A DNA stretch of 18,871 nucleotides from Muribaculaceae bacterium. Its GTDB lineage: Bacteria > Bacteroidota > Bacteroidia > Bacteroidales > Muribaculaceae. The stretch lies in the NCBI GenBank assembly GCA_009775375.1, contig VSPO01000061.1, positions 1-18,871 on the forward strand, given 5' to 3'. Both the position numbers and the translations under genes were made by a program. Numbering within the stretch: the stretch's first letter is position 1; every line of letters begins with the position of its first letter. The notes beneath the pieces were generated by a model that was not told the DNA's origin, made no database searches, and worked only from the letters and a program-made list of their open reading frames with translations. Of this stretch, positions 1 through 7,767 are shown one piece after another.

Positions 1-387
1 AACATCGACGGATTGGATAGCAACGTACATTATTTATGCAACTCAGGCATTGAGATTGACGGGTTGAAGTTTTATGGAGTGCCTATGTTTATGGAAGACT
101 GTGATTCCTGTAGACAGAGCCGTAACTATGCCAACATCGAAGCCGACACCGATGTTTTGATTACCCACTGTCCGCCTTACTGCATACTTGATTATGATGA
201 CGGAATCAGCCACGGATCAAAAGATATACTTATGAAGTTGCCCGATCTACATCTAAAGGCTCATCTCTTCGGGCATATCCATGCCCAACACGGAATCATC
301 GAACAAGATGGCATCATCTTCTCCAACGGTGCGATTATGAACGCAGATTACTCAAAACTCAGCACCCCTAACTTGATAAGAATATAA
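1..387 (+). CDS. Calcineurin-like metallophosphoesterase, C-terminal part (5' end outside window)
   Basis: The reading frame is open from base 1, so this is the last 128 codons of a longer gene; the TTG at 13 is not a credible start. Two metal-binding blocks of the calcineurin-like phosphoesterase fold are visible. One is THCPPY at about residues 57-62, corresponding to the family's H-x-P-P block. The other is FGHIH at about residues 92-96, the terminal GHxH metal site. The sequence then ends with the usual FSNGAIMNADY strand. The N-terminal DxH and GNHD blocks lie outside the window. Family members hydrolyse phosphomonoesters or diesters using two metal ions; the substrate cannot be told here. 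The gene converges on the - strand gene ending at 442, and I see no clear terminator in the 54 bp between them. The family call is firm and the specific role unknown. Confidence 0.85.
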   Translation, partial: NIDGLDSNVHYLCNSGIEIDGLKFYGVPMFMEDCDSCRQSRNYANIEADTDVLITHCPPYCILDYDDGISHGSKDILMKLPDLHLKAHLFGHIHAQHGIIEQDGIIFSNGAIMNADYSKLSTPNLIRI

Positions 388-441
388 AAAGCAAAATCGT
401 AGATGAAATCATCCGGACAATAAAAAGCATACTAACTCCAG

Positions 442-1017
442 TCACTCCTTTTCGAGTGTGTAAGAGACGGGGATGATACTGACGTTGTAGGGGGTGGCGA
501 TTTTCTTGGGTTTGTTTCCGAGATAGTAATAGTATGTCTTTTGTTTATCCCAGGTTGGGATATCTATTTTTCTGGTCTGCTTGGAGGGGATAAGGCATTT
601 GATGTCATAATCCCTTGAATGGAGCATTCTTTGCTTCATGTCTTTGTAGATTATCCTGACGGTCGTCCCGGTCAGCGTGACCGGAGAATCATTGATAATC
701 AAAAATGATTCTATCGAGGAGGAGGCTTCCTTGTCGTAGCCCGCGAAAGATATATCGGCTGGATTGAAAAGCAGGGAATCCGATTCATTGAAATGGACGA
801 TTTGCACGGTCGATGCATCTGCAATCATGATTCCTGTAGAATCATGATTGCAGATTATGTCGGTCGCATCATTATTGGATTTCGTCTTGCCTTTTTCTTT
901 CGATTTATCCTTATAGGTCTTCAGCGTCAGTTTGATTCTCTTGGCCGACAGATCAGACGGGACGATAAGGGAAAATATCGACAAAAGGAAAAGGATATGA
1001 TAGAAAGCGTTTCTCAT
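442..1017 (-). CDS. Small secreted protein of unknown function
   Basis: This is a 191-residue protein I do not recognise. Residues 1-24 form a typical signal peptide (short positive start, hydrophobic core, SDLSA before the likely cut), so export is expected. A lysine-rich stretch (about 27-47) follows. The rest (about 70-191) looks like a beta-strand-rich domain with alternating polar and hydrophobic segments, ending in VSYTLEKE. It is the last gene of a same-strand run: its start lies 34 bp beyond the stop of the 211-residue secreted protein, so co-transcription with it and the DUF3078 gene is likely. Codons 55-67 are made entirely from a perfect inverted repeat (see the repeat at 817-855), so that part of the protein is recent or structurally constrained. 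The start is chosen because the signal peptide begins there. Confidence 0.7.
   Translation of the reverse strand: MRNAFYHILFLLSIFSLIVPSDLSAKRIKLTLKTYKDKSKEKGKTKSNNDATDIICNHDSTGIMIADASTVQIVHFNESDSLLFNPADISFAGYDKEASSSIESFLIINDSPVTLTGTTVRIIYKDMKQRMLHSRDYDIKCLIPSKQTRKIDIPTWDKQKTYYYYLGNKPKKIATPYNVSIIPVSYTLEKE
817..855. repeat. Perfect 17-bp inverted repeat with 5-base loop inside a coding sequence
   Basis: The left arm is 817-833 (ATCTGCAATCATGATTC), the loop 834-838 (CTGTA), and the right arm 839-855, which is the exact reverse complement of the left arm. The 39 bases fill codons 55-67 of the 191-residue secreted protein precisely and in frame. Because of the symmetry, both strands encode nearly the same peptide. 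Outside the arms, CGGTCG occurs at 807-812 and again at 861-866, so the palindrome sits between short direct repeats. It has no T tract and lies inside the gene, so it is not a normal terminator. Confidence 0.9.
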
Positions 1018-1051
1018 AACTACAAAAAATGGTTTTCATGGAGTGATTAAA

Positions 1052-1687
1052 TCAAAGATACCTCGGAGAACGTCTTGACGATCCATTCCCGTCGTATGAC
1101 GGATAGATTTTCAACATTCCGGGAGTCGGCTCCACATTGGATTTTGAATTGCTGTTGGAGACCCCTATGCGAATCAATCTTAAAGTCTTCGGCAGAAGGG
1201 ATGTCAAGGTAGAAGAAATTCGGAATCTCAAGGAGGATTTACTTTGTCTGAGCAACATGAAATCGTTGCCTTTCCCTAATTCGGCCATGAATTTTTCCGG
1301 TCGTGAAAGAAGATTGCCCTTACGCTCCGTGAATAATTCCAATACGAACTTTGAAGATTCGGCGGAGGCGGTAAGATGTCCTATCTTGTCGCCCGGATCG
1401 AGTCTGCAATCCGTGGACTCGACAACAGATATATCGAACTGCTCAAATTCCCCGGGGGGGGAATCATTATCCCTTAGAACAAGCACCGTCAGATTGTCTT
1501 CAGGGTAAATCCATATTCCCTCTATGGGGGAAGCCGGGATAGAATCGCAAATCTCCTTTGCCCTGTCAATGTCGTAGGCCACGGGAGAGATAGCCAGGAC
1601 ATGAAAATGCAATACAGATAAGAAGACAGACAGTGCCAAGGCGGCAACTGTCTGTCGGTTGTGAAATATTTTGATGAGAGAGCGCAT
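1052..1687 (-). CDS. Small secreted protein of unknown function
   Basis: This is a 211-residue protein I cannot assign to a named family. Residues about 12-34 are hydrophobic after a positive start, consistent with a signal peptide. From residue 55 it reads EGIWIYPEDNLTVLVLRD, and it ends with KIYPSYDGNGSSRRSPRYL, a polar, arginine-rich tail that looks like a conserved block. Only 7 bp separate its start from the stop of the upstream DUF3078 gene, and 34 bp separate its stop from the next small secreted gene, so the three probably share a transcript and the periplasmic or outer-membrane compartment. Codons 75-79 contain a run of eight C (eight G on the + strand, 1454-1461), a slippage-prone site. 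The secretion call is fairly sure; no function is proposed. Confidence 0.72.
   Translation of the reverse strand: MRSLIKIFHNRQTVAALALSVFLSVLHFHVLAISPVAYDIDRAKEICDSIPASPIEGIWIYPEDNLTVLVLRDNDSPPGEFEQFDISVVESTDCRLDPGDKIGHLTASAESSKFVLELFTERKGNLLSRPEKFMAELGKGNDFMLLRQSKSSLRFRISSTLTSLLPKTLRLIRIGVSNSNSKSNVEPTPGMLKIYPSYDGNGSSRRSPRYL
1454..1461. repeat. G8/C8 homopolymer tract within coding sequence
   Basis: Eight consecutive G on the + strand follow directly on four C (1450-1453). On the coding strand this is C8, giving Ser-Pro-Pro at residues 76-78 of the 211-residue secreted protein. The tract is in frame here, so the gene reads through. Tracts of this length are known to change length by replication slippage in other bacteria. 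Confidence 0.85.
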
Positions 1688-1694
1688 AGTCGGG

Positions 1695-3203
1695 TTATGG
1701 TTTTGTTGAGAATGTATATGAAAGACCGAAACTCAAAATTTCCCTAAGCATAAACTTCTTCCAAGAAGCGTGGGAGGGGACCGACGTGTCGTATCTCAGA
1801 TGTGCGTAAATCTGAGTTGAAAGAAACTTGTTGATGTTGAAGGAGATTGTATTCTCCCAGTCCCCCTGGAAATACTTATAATCTGTGAATAGGAATATAC
1901 GGCTTTGATAGGTGATATTCCAAAGGATATTCCATTTCATGTTGACTTCGCCGTTGCTACCGATCTCGCTGTGGGTTTTCTTGTCGGGCGCGATATTGAA
2001 TCTGCCATGGTCGATGCTGTCGGTAATACATGTTTTCAAATTATATGAAAGGGGCGAAATCGTGGCTGTCAGTTGGAAAGTCTTCTTTTTGTTTTGGGTG
2101 GAGTATGCCATACCGAGACCGACGTTCAGGTCGCCGGGAGAAAGGAATGAAGCCTTTCTCTTCATGGAGTTTTTCTCATAATTTCTCAGCAACTGAGTCT
2201 TGAACTGCACATTCATGGAGTAGAACCATTTCTTGAATGCCTTGAAACCGGTGTTGAGGTTGTATTGAAGAAGATCTTCCGAGATGGAATATTTGTGCAC
2301 CTCATCCTGAGGGGTGGAGTTGAGTCCGAGCTTATAGGCCAGATTGCTCTGGAATAAGAGGTTGGGATGATACACCGGGTTCAGCTGCACATTCCATGCG
2401 AAGTTAAAGAGCAGCGAGAGATGGTTGTTGCCACCTTGATACCAGTTGGTCGAGACATATGCCTGTGAAAATTGAAGTGCGGTGTTGACATTGTGTAACC
2501 AATGGATTTTCCGAATATCCTTGTCGGGAAGAGCTGCCTTTGTGGGGTCAACCTCCGGGAGGTTGAGTTTACGGATATATGCGGCAAACGTCACGTCGTC
2601 TTCCGGGAGTCGTGGTCTTTCCGGAAGGTCCCAATAAGCTTTCTCAATCGACATTGGATTGTCGAGCATAATCTGATAGATGAAATCTTCTTGGATGCGA
2701 TAGGAGGTAAGAGCGTCGCGAAGCCATTTGGGAGCCACGTCAGGATGGAGAATGTCTACATCCGGTTCTGGCTCATGATACACCATTGATTCATCCTCTA
2801 CATAGTCCAGAAGATTTATCTCTTCTTCCTCAGCTTGCCGGGTTGTGTCATTGGTAAGTACGGTCAGGCCTGTTATTTCAGTAGAAGCCGGACCGAACAC
2901 CTTTGGAGTCAGCCGATGGTAGCCATAGAACACCCATGGAGCCAATACCTTGTTCACAGGCCTTCTCTCAAAGTCAGGAGTTCCTAATGAGCTTAGAATC
3001 TCATCAAGGTCTCTGACGATAAACATTGTGGAGTCTATCTGTGGGGCGACCGAATCCACAAGAGCTATCTCTACGCTATCCTTAGCTGAGGGAGAGGGAA
3101 TGTGTTTAAACAAGGTTGCTTCCTGAGAGAAAAGAGACAGCGAACTCAGACACATCATGCCTAAAAGAGAGAAAGGCATCAACGGATGCAATTTGCGTTT
3201 CAT
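1695..3203 (-). CDS. DUF3078 family outer-membrane beta-barrel protein
   Basis: The protein has 502 residues. Residues 1-27 form a signal peptide (KRK, then LMPFSLLGMMCLSSLSLF, cut near SQE). Residues about 40-230 form an acidic, proline-rich N-terminal region. From about 235 to the end the sequence carries the features of DUF3078 (PF11276), a Bacteroidota family: STNWYQGGNN at 251-260, where family members show an NW-x-GG motif, followed by alternating strands rich in aromatic residues and a C-terminal phenylalanine-containing strand (LSFGLSYTF). Such strands fit an outer-membrane barrel, although the family's role is not established. It lies 107 bp downstream of the S41 protease on the same strand and 7 bp upstream of a small secreted gene, so a shared envelope function is plausible. 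The family call is confident; the barrel topology is inferred. Confidence 0.82.
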   Translation of the reverse strand: MKRKLHPLMPFSLLGMMCLSSLSLFSQEATLFKHIPSPSAKDSVEIALVDSVAPQIDSTMFIVRDLDEILSSLGTPDFERRPVNKVLAPWVFYGYHRLTPKVFGPASTEITGLTVLTNDTTRQAEEEEINLLDYVEDESMVYHEPEPDVDILHPDVAPKWLRDALTSYRIQEDFIYQIMLDNPMSIEKAYWDLPERPRLPEDDVTFAAYIRKLNLPEVDPTKAALPDKDIRKIHWLHNVNTALQFSQAYVSTNWYQGGNNHLSLLFNFAWNVQLNPVYHPNLLFQSNLAYKLGLNSTPQDEVHKYSISEDLLQYNLNTGFKAFKKWFYSMNVQFKTQLLRNYEKNSMKRKASFLSPGDLNVGLGMAYSTQNKKKTFQLTATISPLSYNLKTCITDSIDHGRFNIAPDKKTHSEIGSNGEVNMKWNILWNITYQSRIFLFTDYKYFQGDWENTISFNINKFLSTQIYAHLRYDTSVPSHASWKKFMLREILSFGLSYTFSTKP

Positions 3204-3243
3204 TTGGTCGTTTTAGTTAGATGGGTTTCTTAATGGAATGTTT

Positions 3244-3278
3244 GGAGGGAGAAGAAAGGGAGAGGGGAGAGGAAAGAG
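3244..3278. repeat. 35-base uninterrupted purine tract in intergenic gap
   Basis: On the + strand every base from 3244 to 3278 is A or G, and the purine bias continues with few breaks to about 3297. It contains a 14-base mirror repeat (3259-3272, GGAGAGGGGAGAGG). On the - strand, which is the transcribed sense here, it forms a C/U-rich run in the 107-nt gap between the S41 protease stop and the DUF3078 start. I see no Bacteroidales promoter and no hairpin terminator in this gap. Confidence 0.8.
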
Positions 3279-3310
3279 TGGTAACAGGAGAGGGTTTAGT
3301 CTTATTTCTT

Positions 3311-4918
3311 CTAGGGAGCAGACAGAAGAGTGTCGTACTCCGGAGAGTTGATAAGCTTGAGTGCCTCCTTGAAAATAGGATCGTGGAGATTGTAGACTTT
3401 AAAATAGGTGGAATTGTCGTAAATATCCCTTCCTATCAGAGCTTTTATGATCATTGAAAATAGCGGGGCACTCGTTTTTGCTTGCTCGGCGTCGAAATCG
3501 ATACCCTCTTTTTTTGCAAGGTCGAAGAGCCCTTGCAGAATGTTGTCGGTCACGGTAAATCCATCCACGAATTGACTATCCGTTGGGAATTTCGTTTTAA
3601 TCTGCTTTCTGTTCTCATCAACATATTTGATCACGAATCTGTTGATGAGTCCCTTTGCCATGACATTGCGATAATATTTCGTGAATTCCGTCGTGTCGAG
3701 CGGCACGAATTTGTCGGGGGATATTCCGCCACCCCCATAAATGGGTCGGCGAAGCCGAAGCGTCTCCACCTTAAGCGAGTCGATATATTTTATCGAGTCG
3801 GCGTGCATTAGTTCGCCGTTGTTGTATCTGATGAGAATGTCTTCCTGATAAGACTCCTGGTCACCCTTCTTATATGGCTTTTGGATGTCTCTTCCGGAAG
3901 GAGTGTAATAGTGCGCGACAGTCAAGCGTATCATTGAGCCGTCGGGGAAGGGGATAGGTCTTTGCACGAGTCCTTTGCCAAACGTGCGTCTTCCTACGAC
4001 GAGACCTCGGTCCCAATCCTGGATCGCACCCGATGTGATTTCAGATGCGGACGCGGAATATTGATTGGCAAGCACCACCAATCGGCCTTCATCAAAAAGA
4101 GGCTTTTGCCCCGACGGACGTGTGGTCAGATCCTGGCGTGAGGAATTGTTGCCTTGCGTAAAGACAGCAAGCTTGCCTGGTTCGAGGAATTCTCCAAGTA
4201 TGTCAACTGCCGCGTTGAGATAGCCTCCTCCATTGTCAACGAGGTCAAAGATCAGACGGTCCATACCTTGGCCCTTCAAATCCTTTATTGCGGCAGCCAC
4301 CTCCTTGGCGGTTTCCGCAGCAAATTTGTTGACTCTGATATATCCGGTCTTGTCGTCGACCATATACGATGCGTCGACACTGTATATAGGAATATCTGCT
4401 CGCGTGATTGTGAAATCTATAGGCTCGTATTTCCCTGACTGCATTCTCAGGACACGAACGTCAACCTCAGTGCCCTTAGGCCCGCGAAGCTTTTTCATAA
4501 TCTGGGAATTTTTCATCCCCACTCCGGCGATTGTCGTATCGTTGACTGCCACAATCCTGTCGCCGGCAAGGATGCCCACTCTTTCTGACGGACCTCCGCT
4601 GACGGTCTGGATCACGTAGAGCGTATCCTGGTTCATATTGAAAGTGATTCCGATGCCGCTGAAGTTTCCTGTCAGCGGTTCGTTGAGTTCGCGTGTCTCC
4701 TCTGGGTTTGAATACTGGGAATGAGGGTCGAGTCCTTCAAGCATTCCCTTTATCGCGTCCTCCACGAGCTTGTTTTCATTGACAGTGTCGACATAGAACT
4801 GGGAAATAGCAGCCTCAGCCATCCTCAATTTATGATTTTGGTTTATGCGCTGAGCGTAGCCGATCCCGGAGATTGAAAGAAGTGCAGCAGCACCAAGAAA
4901 TATATGCGTTTTTTTCAT
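3311..4918 (-). CDS. S41 family C-terminal processing peptidase (CtpA/Prc type)
   Basis: This 535-residue periplasmic serine protease probably trims or degrades envelope proteins from their C-termini. Residues 1-22 form a signal peptide or anchor. A PDZ domain spans about 85-160 (GIGITF at 88-93; GDRIVAVND at 119-127). The S41 core follows with FDLVDNGGGYL (224-234). The catalytic serine is S290 in QYSASASE, the base is K315 in TFGKGLVQ, and Q319 lies four residues on. The 25-residue Ser-Lys spacing and the K+4 glutamine match the Ser/Lys/Gln triad known from CtpB and Prc, so the enzyme should be active. The C-terminal third (about 395-535) is a helical extension. It starts 129 bp beyond coaD and is followed by the DUF3078 gene, with all genes on the same strand. 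Confidence 0.93.
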   Translation of the reverse strand: MKKTHIFLGAAALLSISGIGYAQRINQNHKLRMAEAAISQFYVDTVNENKLVEDAIKGMLEGLDPHSQYSNPEETRELNEPLTGNFSGIGITFNMNQDTLYVIQTVSGGPSERVGILAGDRIVAVNDTTIAGVGMKNSQIMKKLRGPKGTEVDVRVLRMQSGKYEPIDFTITRADIPIYSVDASYMVDDKTGYIRVNKFAAETAKEVAAAIKDLKGQGMDRLIFDLVDNGGGYLNAAVDILGEFLEPGKLAVFTQGNNSSRQDLTTRPSGQKPLFDEGRLVVLANQYSASASEITSGAIQDWDRGLVVGRRTFGKGLVQRPIPFPDGSMIRLTVAHYYTPSGRDIQKPYKKGDQESYQEDILIRYNNGELMHADSIKYIDSLKVETLRLRRPIYGGGGISPDKFVPLDTTEFTKYYRNVMAKGLINRFVIKYVDENRKQIKTKFPTDSQFVDGFTVTDNILQGLFDLAKKEGIDFDAEQAKTSAPLFSMIIKALIGRDIYDNSTYFKVYNLHDPIFKEALKLINSPEYDTLLSAP

Positions 4919-5047
4919 TTTTATAGACTATACATGTATATACACAAAATACATGACATATGAACTTGGAAAAAGTTTACAGGAGATTGTCAAAAACGAG
5001 GAATATGTCCAAACTTTTTTTGCAATATAAATATCGCTCCCGGAATA
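4919..5047 (-). promoter_or_regulatory. AT-rich leader of the S41 protease gene, with palindromes
   Basis: This 129-bp gap separates coaD from the S41 protease. It holds TATACATGTATA (4929-4940), a 12-bp palindrome close to the start codon, and an AT-rich inverted repeat of 9 bp (AAAAAGTTT at 4970-4978 against AAACTTTTT at 5011-5019). The second could be a weak terminator for coaD or an operator. I could not find a clean TTTG-N19-TAnnTTTG promoter here; GTATTTTGTG on the - strand near 4943-4952 is only a rough -7 candidate. The regulatory reading is tentative. Confidence 0.35.
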
Positions 5048-5500
5048 TTATGGGGTCTTGAAATCTCCTGCAATATATTTTGAGGCATCATATCCGTTAT
5101 GGATCAATTCTCTCACCATAGAACTGGATATGAACGAAAGTTCGGGAAGAGAGAAAAGCAAGACTGACTCTATTCCGCAAATCGCCCTGTTGGTATCGGC
5201 AAGTGTTCGTTCGTATTCAAAATCCGCTACCGTCCTGACTCCTCTCAATAAGGCGTCGGCATGGCATTCACGGGCAAAATCCACTGTCAATCCTGTGTAA
5301 GAGAATACTTCCACTCTCTTTTCGTCATGAAACAGACGACTGATGGCCTCTACCCGTTGCTCAGTGGACCACATTCCCGGTTTATGCTCGTTGTATCCAA
5401 TTGCCACGACTACTGAATCAAAAATAGCGAGCGACCTCCGTACGATGGAAAAATGGCCGATGGTGAATGGGTCGAAACTGCCTGCAAACAATGCTTTCAT
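5048..5500 (-). CDS. coaD: Phosphopantetheine adenylyltransferase
   Basis: CoaD transfers AMP from ATP to 4'-phosphopantetheine, giving dephospho-CoA, the fourth step of coenzyme A synthesis in the cytoplasm. At 150 residues it has normal length. The nucleotidyltransferase signature is present: GSFDPFTIGH at 7-16, with TIGH standing for the T/HxGH motif. LLRGVRTVADFEYE (84-97) is the substrate-binding loop of the family, and the C-terminal ISSSMVRE (124-131) is the second nucleotide-binding motif. All expected active-site blocks are intact. Its ATG overlaps the parE stop as ATGA (5497-5500), so translation is probably coupled to parE and both depend on the parE promoter. Confidence 0.96.
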   Translation of the reverse strand: MKALFAGSFDPFTIGHFSIVRRSLAIFDSVVVAIGYNEHKPGMWSTEQRVEAISRLFHDEKRVEVFSYTGLTVDFARECHADALLRGVRTVADFEYERTLADTNRAICGIESVLLFSLPELSFISSSMVRELIHNGYDASKYIAGDFKTP

Positions 5501-7635
5501 ATTTCTGAATCGTCTTCTATGACAAGGTTGTCAATAATGAAATTTTGTCGCTCCATGGTGTTCTTGCCCATGTAGAATTCAAGCAATTTGTCGGGCGTGT
5601 CATCTTTCTTCAAAGTGACGGGATCAAGGCGCATGTCGGGCCCGATGAACTCAGCAAATTCCACGTCGTTGATTTCTCCAAGGCCTTTAAACCGCGTAAT
5701 CTCGGCATTGCTTCCGAATTTTGCTATTGCAGCCTCGCGTTCCTCGTCTGAGTAACAATAATACGTGTCTTTTTCCCCATTCTCATCAGTTTTTGCCTTC
5801 CGTTGCTTTCTTCCCTTGCTTCTGCGAGTGGAATTTTTGTTGCGCACCCGGAATAGAGGGGTCTGAAGGATATAGACGTGCCCTTTCTTTACGAGGTCAG
5901 GGAAAAACATCAGGAAGAACGTTATGACAAGCAGGCGTATGTGCATGCCATCGACATCCGCATCTGTGGCGATAATCACCTTGTTGTATCGAAGCCCGTC
6001 GATACCGTCTTCTATATTGAGCGCTGCCTGAAGAAGGTTGAACTCATCGTTTTTGTATACCACTTCCTGTGTCATTCCGAAAGAATTGAGAGGCTTGCCC
6101 CTGAGCGAGAATACGGCTTGGGTCTGAGCGTTTCTCACTTTGGTGATGGTGCCGGATGCGGAGTCTCCCTCAGTGATGAAGATTGAGGAAGCTTCCCGCT
6201 GGTCTTCATTCTTTGAATTTTGCTTGAAGGCGTCGTTATAGTGGATGCGGCAATCGCGAAGCTTGCGGTTGTGGAGGCTGACTTTTTTAGCTTTCTCCCT
6301 TGCGAGCTTTGCCACTCCCGCCATTGCTTTTCTTTCCTTTTCGCTCGATGCTATTTTTTTTAGCATCTTTTCGGCAATGTCAGGATTCTTGTGAAGATAA
6401 TCGTCAAGCTCCTTTTTGATGAAATCCCCTATGAATTTGTTTACGGTCACAGTGCTTCCGGGGGCAATTTCCTTGCTTCCAAGTTTTGTCTTTGTCTGGC
6501 TCTCGAAGACCGGCTCTTGGATGCGCATGCTGACAGCCGCCACCATGCCGTTGCGAATGTCGGAATACTCATATCCTTTGCCGGAAAATTCTTTGATCGT
6601 ACGGCTGACATGCTCTTTGAAGGCAGACAGGTGGGTCCCGCCCTGAGTCGTGTGTTGGCCGTTGACAAAAGAATAGTATTCTTCGCCATATTGGTCAGTG
6701 TGGGTAAGCACGACCTCTATGTCTTCTCCTTGCAGATGGATTATGGGGTATAGCGGCTCGGAGGTCATATTTTCTTTCAGCAGGTCGAGAAGACCATGGC
6801 GCGAAAGATACTTCCTGCCATTGAGAAATATCTGGAGCCCGGCATTCAGGTAGGTATAATTGTTGACCATTGTCTCGACAAACTCCTGCCTGAATCTGTA
6901 GTCGCGGAACAAAGAATTGTCAGGAAGGAATTTCACCATAGTCCCATTCGGCTCTTTAGTGTCGGTCGGGGAAGTATGGTTGACGACGTTGCCTTTCACA
7001 AAGTCCACCTCCACGGTTTTTCCGTCGCGTGTGCTCGCCACTCGGCAATAAGTGGAAAGCGCGTTGACAGCTTTCAGACCGACGCCGTTCAATCCGACGG
7101 ACTTCTTGAAATTCTTATCGTCGAACTTTCCTCCCGTGTTTATTTCAGAGGCCACCTCCCTAACTTTTCCCAGAGGGATGCCTCGGCCATAGTCGCGCAC
7201 AGTGACCTCTCCCTCTTCTGTGATATTGATGTCTATGCGTTTACCCGCACCCATGTTGAATTCGTCGATTGAGTTATCGACCACCTCCTTTATGAGCACG
7301 TAAATTCCGTCTTCTGCATGGCTTCCATCCCCCAGTTTCCCGATATACATCCCCGGACGGCGACGGATGTGCTCATTCCAGTCGAGATGCTGGATGGCGT
7401 CATCATCATATCCTCCGGATGGAGACTCCTCTTGGCCTTTGGAAGAGGAATCCTCTTGAGCCGAAGATTCATTTCTTTCTTCGGAGAAATCCACCGACAT
7501 CTCTGATTCAAGTGTTTCGCGAATAGATGACGCTTCATCCCCTGCAAGATCATTATCCTGCGGAGGATTGTTATTTTGAAGGCTTTCCGTGCCTGAGAAA
7601 TCGTCGAATTGGAAAAGATCGTTTTTGTCTGCCAT
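5497..7635 (-). CDS. parE: DNA topoisomerase IV subunit B (type IIA topoisomerase ATPase subunit)
   Basis: This is the ATPase and TOPRIM subunit of a type IIA topoisomerase that untangles daughter chromosomes; its ParC partner is not in the window. The protein has 712 residues. The GHKL ATPase core begins near 83: E117 and N121 in KEVVDNSIDE, D148 in VRDYGRGIP, and the ATP lid GLNGVGLKAVNA (181-192). The transducer carries the QTK loop (380-382). TOPRIM acidic residues are EGD at 489-491 and DADVD at 558-562, with GLGEI at 651-655. Two parts are unusual: an acidic, serine-rich tail over residues 1-80, and a basic insertion at about 597-623 between TOPRIM strands. The choice of parE over gyrB rests on overall resemblance and length and on the coaD/S41 neighbourhood seen in Bacteroidales; a gyrB label is possible but less likely. 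The tail could be shorter if Met46 is the real start. Confidence 0.88.
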   Translation of the reverse strand: MADKNDLFQFDDFSGTESLQNNNPPQDNDLAGDEASSIRETLESEMSVDFSEERNESSAQEDSSSKGQEESPSGGYDDDAIQHLDWNEHIRRRPGMYIGKLGDGSHAEDGIYVLIKEVVDNSIDEFNMGAGKRIDINITEEGEVTVRDYGRGIPLGKVREVASEINTGGKFDDKNFKKSVGLNGVGLKAVNALSTYCRVASTRDGKTVEVDFVKGNVVNHTSPTDTKEPNGTMVKFLPDNSLFRDYRFRQEFVETMVNNYTYLNAGLQIFLNGRKYLSRHGLLDLLKENMTSEPLYPIIHLQGEDIEVVLTHTDQYGEEYYSFVNGQHTTQGGTHLSAFKEHVSRTIKEFSGKGYEYSDIRNGMVAAVSMRIQEPVFESQTKTKLGSKEIAPGSTVTVNKFIGDFIKKELDDYLHKNPDIAEKMLKKIASSEKERKAMAGVAKLAREKAKKVSLHNRKLRDCRIHYNDAFKQNSKNEDQREASSIFITEGDSASGTITKVRNAQTQAVFSLRGKPLNSFGMTQEVVYKNDEFNLLQAALNIEDGIDGLRYNKVIIATDADVDGMHIRLLVITFFLMFFPDLVKKGHVYILQTPLFRVRNKNSTRRSKGRKQRKAKTDENGEKDTYYCYSDEEREAAIAKFGSNAEITRFKGLGEINDVEFAEFIGPDMRLDPVTLKKDDTPDKLLEFYMGKNTMERQNFIIDNLVIEDDSEI

Positions 7636-7712
7636 AGTTTTAGGTTTGATGTGCCGTGGATGGGAGCACGAATGAAGAGAGACATTATTGGCTCACGCTT
7701 TACTTTCAAGAT

Positions 7713-7767
7713 CCCTCAAAAGGACTTCTTACCCTTAACCGGATCGGCTAAGGAATCTCTGTGAGGG
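7713..7767 (-). promoter_or_regulatory. Structured RNA leader of parE, nested hairpin
   Basis: Read on the - strand, an outer 6-bp stem CCCTCA/TGAGGG (arms 7762-7767 and 7713-7718) encloses an inner stem CCTTAGCCG/CGGTTAAGG (arms 7745-7753 and 7733-7741) of nine pairs, one of them G-U, closed by a three-base loop. It lies in the leader of about 165 nt between the putative promoter and the parE start. No T run follows, so it is not an intrinsic terminator. It matches no riboswitch class I know. A role in parE control is a guess; the pairing itself is seen directly. Confidence 0.45.

Noticed and set aside
6347..6367. GATGCTA/TAGCATC inverted repeat around T8 inside parE, giving A8 on the coding strand and a possible frameshift site
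   Set aside because: The parE frame continues normally across it with conserved downstream motifs, and a shifted frame would give no sensible product. Lys-Lys codons explain the run.
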